Part shown: in pieces, positions 7,845 through 14,522 of the stretch | Layout: the number at the start of each line of letters is the position of its first letter | Numbering within the stretch: the first letter of the stretch is position 1 | Assembly: GCA_023460575.1 (NCBI GenBank) | Contig: JAEWPQ010000004.1 | Location: forward strand, 1-21,287 | Direction of reading: 5' to 3' | DNA: 21,287 bases | DNA from: Bacillota bacterium | GTDB lineage: Bacteria; Bacillota; Clostridia; Lachnospirales; Lachnospiraceae | Position numbers and translations under genes: made by a program | Notes under the pieces: model-generated | Databases searched by the model: none | Told to the model about the DNA's origin: nothing | The model's input: only the letters and a program-made list of their open reading frames with translations

Positions 7845-7873
7845 TTTACGGCGCATCCTTAGAAACGTATAAT
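7845..7873 (+). promoter_or_regulatory. Promoter of the ABC importer operon
   Basis: TTTACG (7845-7850, 4 of 6 match to -35) and a perfect TATAAT (7868-7873) are separated by 17 bp. The weak -35 next to the direct repeats fits activator dependence. Confidence 0.65.
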
Positions 7874-7916
7874 AAAACTACCTAAGATGAGTAATAAATT
7901 TAAGGAGGAAGGTATT

Positions 7917-9287
7917 ATGAAGAAAAAAATTGCATTACTGATGTCATGCTGTATGGCAGCAGCCTCTCTGGCAGGATGCGGGGGTAGTTCGGCAACTGCT
8001 ACAACAGCTGCAACTCAGGCGCCTGCAACGACACAGGCCGCCACTACGGCTCCTTCTAAGGAAGCCTCCGGGGGAAGCGGGGACGTGAAGCTGACTATGA
8101 GCTGGTGGGGGAACCAGGTCAGAAATGAAAGAACGCAGGCGGCGTTAGACCTTTATTCTGAAAAGAATAAAGGGGTAACCATTGAAGGACAGTTTTCCGA
8201 GTGGTCTGATTACTGGAACAAACTGGCGACATCAGCAGCAGGCCAGTCGCTTCCGGACCTTGTTCAGATGGATTATATGTACATAGACCAGTATGTGAAG
8301 AACAGCCTTCTGGTTGATTTAAAGCCTTATATTGAAAAAGGGACCCTGGACGTATCCAATATCTCGGAAAACACCATGGCTTCCGGGACAGTAGACGGAG
8401 GAGTTTATGCGATCTGTGCAGGTATTAACTCTCCGGCTATGATGTATAACAAGACTCTGCTTGATCAGAACGGTATTACAGTCAAGGACTATATGACCAT
8501 TGACGATTTTGAAGCCGTATGCCGTCAGGTATATGAAAAAACAGGGTATAAGACATCTATTGTTTATGGTACAGCCCAGACTTATCTGGATTATTTCATG
8601 AGAGCATATGATGTGGTTTTATTCGGCGATAAAAAAATGGGCGGAAAGGCAGAGGATTACATTCCGTTCTTCCAGATGTACGAAACCGGCTTAAAAGAAG
8701 GCTGGCTCATTGATCCGGGTGTATTTGCAGAGATTTCTATCGGTTCTGTTGAACAGGATCCACTTGTATATGGATCCAGCCCGGAAACCATGTCCTGGTG
8801 TGCATTTGCAAACTCCAACCAGCTGACAGCTGTTCAGAACGCAGCTAAGGAAGGCGTGACCATCGGTATGACTACCTGGCCGTCTCCTGATCCAAAGAAG
8901 TCCGGCTACTTAAAATCCAGCCAGTTCTTCTCCGTCGGCGCACATACAAAGAATCCGGAAGAAGCAGTGAAAGTATTAGATTATCTGATTAATTCCAGCG
9001 ATGCAAACAACATTCTTTTAGGCGAGAGAGGCGTTCCTGCATCCAGCAAAATTGCAGATGAGCTTTCCCCTAAGATGGATGCCATCAACCAGGAGATTAT
9101 CCGTTATATCAACGAGGTTGTTACTCCCAACAGCTCACCGATCAATCCTCCCCAGCCAGATGGTGCAAGCGAGGTATTTAACCTGTTAAATCAAACTCAG
9201 GAACAGCTCTGCTACGGCACATACGATTCAAAAACCGCCGCTGAGGAATTCTTTAACAGCGCCAACAAGATCATGAGCCAGAAATAA
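7917..9287 (+). CDS. ABC transporter extracellular sugar-binding lipoprotein
   Basis: This family 1 solute-binding protein has 456 residues. The signal peptide MKKKIALLMSCC... ends in a lipobox LAGC with the lipidated cysteine at residue 21. A Ser/Ala/Thr-rich linker of about 35 residues follows, and then the mature fold from LTMSWWGNQ. The binding-protein features include DYWNKLATSAAGQSLPDLVQMD and a hinge region ending GVPASSKI. The frame opens with ATG at 7887, but AAGGAGG at 7902-7908 sits inside that extension and 8 nt before ATG 7917, which is therefore the start; the signal peptide then begins normally. It probably captures an oligosaccharide for the two permeases that follow. Confidence 0.95.
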   Translation: MKKKIALLMSCCMAAASLAGCGGSSATATTAATQAPATTQAATTAPSKEASGGSGDVKLTMSWWGNQVRNERTQAALDLYSEKNKGVTIEGQFSEWSDYWNKLATSAAGQSLPDLVQMDYMYIDQYVKNSLLVDLKPYIEKGTLDVSNISENTMASGTVDGGVYAICAGINSPAMMYNKTLLDQNGITVKDYMTIDDFEAVCRQVYEKTGYKTSIVYGTAQTYLDYFMRAYDVVLFGDKKMGGKAEDYIPFFQMYETGLKEGWLIDPGVFAEISIGSVEQDPLVYGSSPETMSWCAFANSNQLTAVQNAAKEGVTIGMTTWPSPDPKKSGYLKSSQFFSVGAHTKNPEEAVKVLDYLINSSDANNILLGERGVPASSKIADELSPKMDAINQEIIRYINEVVTPNSSPINPPQPDGASEVFNLLNQTQEQLCYGTYDSKTAAEEFFNSANKIMSQK

Positions 9288-9301
9288 TTACCTGTAATAT
9301 T

Positions 9302-9325
9302 CGGGGCAGAGTAAGCTCTGCCCCG
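9302..9325 (+). terminator. Intercistronic hairpin between binding protein and permease
   Basis: CGGGGCAGAG (9302-9311) and CTCTGCCCCG (9316-9325) form a perfect 10-bp GC-rich stem with a 4-nt loop, followed by GTTTT. The weak T run suggests partial termination or 3' end protection, which would give more binding protein than permease. Confidence 0.6.
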
Positions 9326-9367
9326 GTTTTCAATAAGAGCAGTCATATGTGAACGGAGGGGACGTAT

Positions 9368-10279
9368 ATGAAAGAAAAAAAGAGGGGGAACTTCAGACAC
9401 TTTATGAACAGGGAAAGCACGGCAGGATTCGTATTCAGCCTTCCGTTTACCATTGGATTTCTTATGTTCATGGTAGTTCCCATGGGACTATCCCTTTATT
9501 ATTCCTTTTGTGACTACAATATTCTGGCACCGCCGGTATTTGTAGGAATGAAAAATTACATTAAAATGTTTACTGATGATGCCGTGTTTTTTAAAACCAT
9601 TGGTGTTACCTTTTATTTTGCATTTGTATCAGTTCCCCTGCGTCTGGTATTTGCTTTAATTGTAGCTTTGATTCTGTTTCAGACCACCAGGGCCACAGCG
9701 TTTTACCGCGCTGCCTATTATCTGCCGTCTATTATCGGCGGTTCAGTGGCAGTGGCGATTCTTTGGAAACGTATGTTTGCTACAGACGGGGTGGTGAATC
9801 ATCTTCTACGTCTCATAGGAATCAAATCCAGTTTTCCCTGGCTTGGAAATGTAAATACGGCGATCTGGACATTGATTATACTGGCAGTCTGGCAGTTTGG
9901 CTCTTCCATGCTGATCTTCTTATCTTCGCTGAAGCAGATTCCGGTTACGCTGTACGAAGCGGCCAAAGTGGATGGGGCAAGCCGGTTTTCCCAGTTCTTT
10001 AAGATTACCCTGCCTCTCCTTACGCCGACCATATTTTTTAATCTGGTTATGCAGACAATCAATGGGTTCCTGGCATTTACTCAGTGTTTTATTATTACAC
10101 AGGGGAAACCCCTAAATTCCACCTTGTTTTACACTGTTTATATGTACCAGCAATCCTTTGAGTTCTATAATACCGGATATGGGGCTGCACTGGCGTGGAT
10201 CATGCTTGGAATCATTGCACTGATTACGTTACTCTTATTTGCTACTAAAAAATTCTGGGTCTATACGGAAGGAGTGTAA
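9368..10279 (+). CDS. ABC sugar transporter permease, MalF/UgpA type
   Basis: This 303-residue integral membrane protein has about six hydrophobic helices, starting at about residue 20 (FVFSLPFTIGFLMFMVV). The cytoplasmic EAA loop, EAAKVDGASRFSQFFKITLPLLTP, is near residue 197 and docks onto the ATPase. GGAGGG at 9355-9360 is 7 nt before the ATG. It forms a heterodimer with the following permease and acts with the upstream lipoprotein. No gene for the ATPase lies in this operon. Confidence 0.95.
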   Translation: MKEKKRGNFRHFMNRESTAGFVFSLPFTIGFLMFMVVPMGLSLYYSFCDYNILAPPVFVGMKNYIKMFTDDAVFFKTIGVTFYFAFVSVPLRLVFALIVALILFQTTRATAFYRAAYYLPSIIGGSVAVAILWKRMFATDGVVNHLLRLIGIKSSFPWLGNVNTAIWTLIILAVWQFGSSMLIFLSSLKQIPVTLYEAAKVDGASRFSQFFKITLPLLTPTIFFNLVMQTINGFLAFTQCFIITQGKPLNSTLFYTVYMYQQSFEFYNTGYGAALAWIMLGIIALITLLLFATKKFWVYTEGV

Positions 10280-10284
10280 TATCC

Positions 10285-11130
10285 ATGAAAACAAGGAAAA
10301 GAATGGGCGGGATCGTCTATCACGTCATTGTCTGCGGCCTTGGTCTGATCATGATTTACCCTCTTGTATGGATGATCATGAGTTCATTTAAGGAGAGCAA
10401 CACCATTTTTATTACTGCAGGTCAGCTGATACCCAAAAAGTTCGTGCTGGCCAACTATGCAACCGGATGGAAGGGCTTTGCAAAAACAGGATTTGTTGTA
10501 TTTTTTAGAAATTCTCTGTTTATTGCAATTGTTGCCACTCTTGGCACAGTATTTTCCTCTGCCTTTGTTGCATACGGACTTGCCAGATGCAGATTTTTCG
10601 GAAGAAAGTTCCTGTTTGTGGCCATGCTTCTTTCCATGATGCTGCCGGCTCAGGTATTAATGATTCCCCAGTATTTATGGTATCAGAAGCTGGGCTGGGT
10701 TGGAAGCTACAGACCCTTGATTGTCCCCTATTATTTTGCAATCCAGGGCTTCTTCATCTACCTGATGATTAACTTTATTGACGGAATTCCCAGAGAACTT
10801 GACGAAGCGGCGAAGATCGATGGATGCTCCTATTACAGTATTTTTGCAAGAATTATACTGCCGCTTATCACACCGGCTTTAATTACTGCAAGCATTTTCT
10901 CATTCATGTGGAGATGGGACGATTTCCTTTCCGCACTGCTTTACATCAATGAGTCCGCAAAGTATCCGGTGAGCCTTGCATTAAAACTGTTCTGCGATCC
11001 GGGATCCTCCTCCGATTACGGAGCCATGTTTGCAATGGCAACACTTTCCATCATGCCTGCAGTTTTAATCTTCATCAGTCTGCAGAAATATCTGGTGGAA
11101 GGAATCAGCACTTCCGGTTTAAAAGGTTAA
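10285..11130 (+). CDS. ABC sugar transporter permease, MalG/UgpE type
   Basis: The second permease has 281 residues and about six membrane helices. Its EAA loop, DEAAKIDGCSYYSIFARIILPLITP, is near residue 172, and the family C-terminal ending LQKYLVEGISTSGLKG is present. It starts 5 bp after the first permease and is clearly co-translated. A strong terminator follows at once, so the operon ends here and the downstream glycosidase has its own promoter. Confidence 0.95.
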   Translation: MKTRKRMGGIVYHVIVCGLGLIMIYPLVWMIMSSFKESNTIFITAGQLIPKKFVLANYATGWKGFAKTGFVVFFRNSLFIAIVATLGTVFSSAFVAYGLARCRFFGRKFLFVAMLLSMMLPAQVLMIPQYLWYQKLGWVGSYRPLIVPYYFAIQGFFIYLMINFIDGIPRELDEAAKIDGCSYYSIFARIILPLITPALITASIFSFMWRWDDFLSALLYINESAKYPVSLALKLFCDPGSSSDYGAMFAMATLSIMPAVLIFISLQKYLVEGISTSGLKG

Positions 11131-11134
11131 AAAA

Positions 11135-11186
11135 TGGCAGAGGCAGTACAAAAAACAGCTTTTTTGTGCGCCTCTGTCATTTTTTT
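11135..11186 (+). terminator. Terminator of the ABC importer operon
   Basis: A long imperfect stem pairs 11135-11155 with 11161-11179 (TGGCAGAGGC opposite GCCTCTGTCA, and ACAAAAAA opposite TTTTTTGT), with a small internal loop and a short apical loop. It ends in a run of seven T at 11180-11186. Confidence 0.9.
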
Positions 11187-11190
11187 ATAG

Positions 11191-11226
11191 TTAGACCTTT
11201 CATTTGCCAGTCTAAATTGGTATAAT
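11191..11226 (+). promoter_or_regulatory. Extended -10 promoter of the GH28 gene with an upstream inverted repeat
   Basis: TGGTATAAT (11218-11226) is an extended -10. No good -35 is placed 17 bp upstream. TTAGAC (11191-11196) and GTCTAA (11210-11215) form a 6-bp inverted repeat across the -35 area, which could be a regulator site or chance. Confidence 0.4.
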
Positions 11227-11277
11227 TGGGCAGTTTAGTAGTGCAATCTGATTAGGATACAGGAAATGGAGGAAATT

Positions 11278-12597
11278 ATGATTTACAATGTATTGGAATT
11301 CGGAGCAAAAGGCGATGGAACCGCAAATGATGCTGCGGCGATTCAAAAAGCAATTGATGAATGCACCGGAGCAGGCGGCGGACGTGTACTGCTTCCAGGC
11401 GGACATATCTATAACAGCGGTTCGATTCTTCTTAAATCAAATGTAGAGCTTCATTTGGAGATGGGTGCCGTATTAAAGGCGAGTGATGATTTAAACGATT
11501 ATTATCCGCTGGCAAACGGCGGCAGGATTGTTGCTCATGAATCAGGTCTTCCTTCCTTTTTAAACAGCGAATATAACGGCAGGCCATTTCATGCATTTAT
11601 CTATGGCTATGAACAGGAGAACGTGGCAATCACCGGCTTTGGCACCATAGATGCCAATGAATCCATATTTTACGGAGATAATTCCGGATATCATATTGCA
11701 GGCACTTATTACCCCAGAATCCCCCTGATGCTTTTGGAGAAATTCAATCATCTTACCATTCGTGACGTAAAGCTTGTAAACTGTGCGTTCTGGACCGTTC
11801 ATCTTGTGGGCTGCAACGATGTTCTGATTGAGGGAATCCGCCTTCTTAATAACTTACAGATGGCAAATTCCGACGGCATTGATCCCGATCACTGCACCAA
11901 TGTACGGATCATCGGATGCCACATTGAATGCGGTGACGATGCAATTGTATTAAAAAATTCCGGCGATTACAACCATTACGGACCCTGTGAAAATATCGTG
12001 ATCTCAAACTGCACCTTAATCTCCACCAGTGCAGCCATTAAATTCGGTACGGAAGGGGAATGTGATTTTAGAAATATTATGGTAGAAAACTGTACCATCA
12101 GTAAAAGCAATCGTGGAATCTCCATACAGATCCGGGATGGAGGAAATGTGGAGAATGTGGTATTCTCCAATATTACCATTGAAACACGCCGTTTCTCCCA
12201 TGAGTGGTGGGGAAGGGCAGAACCGGTCTGCATCACCGCCCATGACAGAAAACCGGGCGTAAAGGCGGGGAAAATCAGAAATGTACGGTTTGAAAATATT
12301 AGCTGCAAAGGTGAAAATGGAATCTTTATCCGTGGAAGCGAAGATAACTATATTGAAGACGTGAGTTTTGAAAACATCCACCTCACTCTGGAGAAAAACT
12401 CCCGTTGGGAGATTGAGGGATATGATATCCGCCCCTGCCAGGGAGATGGACTGATTCGCACGAAGATATCCGGAATTTATGCAGAGTATGCAAAGGATAT
12501 CCGGTTCGATCAAGTGAAGATTAAGGTGGCTGAAAGCATGAGACCTTTCTATAAGCAGGATGTTACCTTAAGCCACGCGGAAGAAATAACGGTCTAA
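11278..12597 (+). CDS. Glycoside hydrolase family 28 (polygalacturonase-like), cytoplasmic
   Basis: This 439-residue right-handed beta-helix protein opens with the family signature NVLEFGAKGDGTANDAAAIQKAI. The catalytic region shows NSDGID (197-202) and GDDAI (219-223), giving the three expected acids Asp199, Asp220 and Asp221. The usual GHG is replaced by FGTEG (256-260), and the RIK-like segment reads IQIRDGG (283-289). There is no signal peptide, so it acts inside the cell, probably on oligosaccharides delivered by the upstream importer; members cleave galacturonate or related linkages. The frame also has ATG 11266, but GGAGG at 11268-11272 overlaps it and is 5 nt before ATG 11278, the chosen start. 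The exact substrate is uncertain. Its stop codon overlaps that of the convergent iolR. Confidence 0.88.
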   Translation: MIYNVLEFGAKGDGTANDAAAIQKAIDECTGAGGGRVLLPGGHIYNSGSILLKSNVELHLEMGAVLKASDDLNDYYPLANGGRIVAHESGLPSFLNSEYNGRPFHAFIYGYEQENVAITGFGTIDANESIFYGDNSGYHIAGTYYPRIPLMLLEKFNHLTIRDVKLVNCAFWTVHLVGCNDVLIEGIRLLNNLQMANSDGIDPDHCTNVRIIGCHIECGDDAIVLKNSGDYNHYGPCENIVISNCTLISTSAAIKFGTEGECDFRNIMVENCTISKSNRGISIQIRDGGNVENVVFSNITIETRRFSHEWWGRAEPVCITAHDRKPGVKAGKIRNVRFENISCKGENGIFIRGSEDNYIEDVSFENIHLTLEKNSRWEIEGYDIRPCQGDGLIRTKISGIYAEYAKDIRFDQVKIKVAESMRPFYKQDVTLSHAEEITV

Positions 12598-13373
12598 TCC
12601 TCATAAGATGCTATGGAAATGGTGCAGTTTTGTTCTTTACAAAAGGAGCAGAACGCGTCATCCGGCATTTTTTCGGTTAAAATATAATCGAACTGATTCA
12701 TATCTCCATAGGTCATAAGAGATGCCCGGCCAAACTTTGAAGAATCTGCCAGAAGATAATGCTTCTGGCTTTTTTTTAATGCCGCTTTTTTTATATTATA
12801 TTCATCCGTTGATGCATTGCAGATTCCTGATTCAACTGAGATGCCGGTACATGCCATGAATGCACGCACAATGTTGTAATCTTCTAAATACTCCACGCAG
12901 GAGCTGCCGGTCAGAGATGCAGTATCCCTTTTTAAAGTGCCCGGGAGCACGATTAAATTAATATTGGGATAGTTCATGGATTTATTAATGACCTGAATGC
13001 TGTTTGTTATGACAGTGACTGTACTCAAATGGGTGAGAAAGTCCACAATATTCATAGTTGTAGTGCCACTGTCAATGAATATAATATCTCTGTCACGTAC
13101 AAATGAAGCAGCAAGAGAAGCAATCCGCTGCTTGCTTATAAAATTACGGTTGGCCCTGTCCTGAAAAGTGACTAGGTCCGGTATGGGTAAAATGTTTTCG
13201 GATGCAATAACACCTCCATACACCTTTTCCACAGTTCCTCTTCCCACAAGCACTTCCAGATCCCGGCGCAGCGTATTTTTGGATATCTGAAATATTTCAC
13301 ATAAGGTATCGATGGATGCGGATTTGTGTTCGAGGATATATTGTTCCAGTTGTTCAATTCGGGAAATTCTCAT
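12594..13373 (-). CDS. iolR: Inositol operon repressor IolR, DeoR family
   Basis: This 259-residue DeoR-family repressor has an N-terminal winged helix (about 1-55) reading ...LCEIFQISKNTLRRDLEVLVGRGTVEKVYGGV. It closely parallels Bacillus IolR as I recall it, including the recognition helix (SKNTxRRD). The C-terminal sugar-phosphate sensor contains IFIDSGTTT near residue 98 and LLADSSKFG. AAGGAG precedes the ATG by 8 nt. In Bacillus the inducer is 2-deoxy-5-keto-gluconate 6-phosphate, the substrate of IolJ, whose gene is divergent here. The intergenic region carries motifs matching the Bacillus IolR consensus over both promoters, indicating repression of iolJ-iolA and self-control. It converges with the GH28 gene with a 4-bp overlap. 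Confidence 0.85.
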   Translation of the reverse strand: MRISRIEQLEQYILEHKSASIDTLCEIFQISKNTLRRDLEVLVGRGTVEKVYGGVIASENILPIPDLVTFQDRANRNFISKQRIASLAASFVRDRDIIFIDSGTTTMNIVDFLTHLSTVTVITNSIQVINKSMNYPNINLIVLPGTLKRDTASLTGSSCVEYLEDYNIVRAFMACTGISVESGICNASTDEYNIKKAALKKSQKHYLLADSSKFGRASLMTYGDMNQFDYILTEKMPDDAFCSFCKEQNCTISIASYED

Positions 13374-13422
13374 AGCTTGTACTCCTTATATTCCGGTTCC
13401 TTTAATGTGCTGTTATTCCCCT

Positions 13423-13451
13423 ATTATAACAGACACAAGCAAAAATATCAA
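13423..13451 (-). promoter_or_regulatory. Promoter of iolR
   Basis: On the minus strand TTGATA (13451-13446) and a perfect TATAAT (13428-13423) are 17 bp apart, with 5 of 6 and 6 of 6 matches to the housekeeping consensus. The -35 overlaps the upstream operator cluster, as expected for autorepression. Confidence 0.8.
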
Positions 13452-13477
13452 GAAATCACCAATAGATAACCAAATTA
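13445..13477. promoter_or_regulatory. IolR operator cluster A (three 11-bp tandem motifs)
   Basis: Three motifs, at 13445-13455 (ATATCAAGAAA), 13456-13466 (TCACCAATAGA) and 13467-13477 (TAACCAAATTA), sit end to end. They match the Bacillus IolR consensus WRAYCAADARD at 10, 10 and 9 of 11 positions. The cluster covers the -35 of iolR. Confidence 0.65.
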
Positions 13478-13500
13478 AGAAAAAATTTTTCAAGTACATC

Positions 13501-13529
13501 TTGACCAATCTCTAAAATGGTGTTAGAAT
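13501..13529 (+). promoter_or_regulatory. Promoter of iolJ-iolA
   Basis: TTGACC (13501-13506) and TAGAAT (13524-13529) are 17 bp apart, each matching 5 of 6 bases of the consensus. A TG one base before the -10 makes it an extended -10. This is a strong promoter, suited to control by a repressor. A single weaker IolR-like motif (13502-13512) overlaps the -35. Confidence 0.8.
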
Positions 13530-13530
13530 A

Positions 13531-13563
13531 TAACCAACACATAACAAAGATAAAATCAAAACA
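13531..13563. promoter_or_regulatory. IolR operator cluster B (three 11-bp tandem motifs)
   Basis: TAACCAACACA (13531-13541), TAACAAAGATA (13542-13552) and AAATCAAAACA (13553-13563) are in exact 11-bp phase. They match WRAYCAADARD at 9, 9 and 10 of 11 positions, and a possible fourth unit follows at 13564-13574. They cover the expected transcription start of iolJ, so a bound repressor would block initiation. Confidence 0.65.
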
Positions 13564-13598
13564 TACTCATAAAGGGAGGAAGAGAGAGGAAACAAGGC

Positions 13599-14453
13599 AT
13601 GGGATTAGTAAAAATGAAAGATCTGCTGAATCAGGCATCAGAGCAAAACCGGGCGGTGGGAGCATTCAGCGTGGGGAATCTTGAGATGGTGAAAGGCGCT
13701 GTTAAGGCAGCTGAGGAAATGAACACTCCTATTATCTTACAGATTGCGGAAGTACGCCTTCCCCATTCCCCGCTGTCACTAATGGGACCTATGATGGTAG
13801 AAGCCGCAAGGAATGCAAAGGTAGAGATTGCAGTTCATTTGGATCACGGCAAGACAATCGGCGTTTTAAAGCAGGCCCTGGATTATGGATTTACCTCAGT
13901 CATGATGGACGGCTCCACACTTCCCTTTGAAGAGAACATTAGCAAAACGTTAGAAGCAGCCCGTCTGGCAAAAGAATACGGAGCCACGGTAGAAGCGGAG
14001 CTTGGTCTGGTTGGCGGCAGTGAGGACGGAAGCACAGATGAAGGAATCCGCTGCACCAATCCGGAAGACGCAAAAGCATTTTGCGAAAAGACAGGTGTGG
14101 ACGCACTGGCAGTAGCCATCGGCAATGCACACGGCAATTATCCGGTAGCACCAAGACTTGCTTTTGATGTTTTAAAGGCCATTGATGAAAAGACAGATAT
14201 TCCTCTGGTCCTTCACGGTGGAACCGGAATCACTCCGGAGGACTTTAGAAAAGCAGTCAGTCTTGGAATACGTAAGATCAATATTGCAACAGCCAGCTTT
14301 GACAGCCTGACAAGGGAAGCTGAAAAATATTTAAAAGCAGAAGGAAAACATGATTACTTTGGACTGAATGAAGCCATGGTCCATGGAGTATATGAGAATG
14401 TGAAGCAGCATATAAAGATATTTAACTGCGCAGAGCCGCTTACTTTTTCTTAA
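13599..14453 (+). CDS. iolJ: Class II aldolase, probable 2-deoxy-5-keto-gluconate-6-phosphate aldolase IolJ
   Basis: This 284-residue zinc aldolase belongs to the FbaA/KbaY/IolJ family. Asp82 (HLDHG) is the likely proton shuttle and His83, His178 (NAHGNYP) and His206 (VLHGGTG) are the expected zinc ligands. KINIATA at 226-232 belongs to the phosphate site. It would split 2-deoxy-5-keto-gluconate 6-phosphate into dihydroxyacetone phosphate and malonate semialdehyde. The family alone cannot separate this from fructose- or tagatose-bisphosphate aldolase. The assignment rests on the divergent iolR, IolR-type operators and the adjacent iolA. The N-terminus (MGLVKMKDLL) parallels that of Bacillus IolJ, supporting ATG 13599, with AGAGGA 8 nt upstream. 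Confidence 0.82.
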   Translation: MGLVKMKDLLNQASEQNRAVGAFSVGNLEMVKGAVKAAEEMNTPIILQIAEVRLPHSPLSLMGPMMVEAARNAKVEIAVHLDHGKTIGVLKQALDYGFTSVMMDGSTLPFEENISKTLEAARLAKEYGATVEAELGLVGGSEDGSTDEGIRCTNPEDAKAFCEKTGVDALAVAIGNAHGNYPVAPRLAFDVLKAIDEKTDIPLVLHGGTGITPEDFRKAVSLGIRKINIATASFDSLTREAEKYLKAEGKHDYFGLNEAMVHGVYENVKQHIKIFNCAEPLTFS

Positions 14454-14522
14454 TTTAAGGCAAGATAATTGATATATTACAAACAAATAAATAAAACCGC
14501 ATAGAAAGGAATGGATAGAAAG

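Noticed and set aside
7859..7873. Possible CcpA (cre) site overlapping the -10 of the importer promoter
   Set aside because: It matches WTGNAARCGNWWWCA at 12 of 15 positions but lacks the conserved first G and final CA, and the region is AT-rich, so chance is likely.
11204..11209. TTGCCA as the -35 of the GH28 promoter
   Set aside because: It is only 11 bp from the TATAAT, too close for a housekeeping promoter; the extended -10 explains the promoter better.
12016..12513. 165-codon minus-strand frame inside the GH28 gene
   Set aside because: It is a shadow of the beta-helix coding sequence, with no domain and no start signal.
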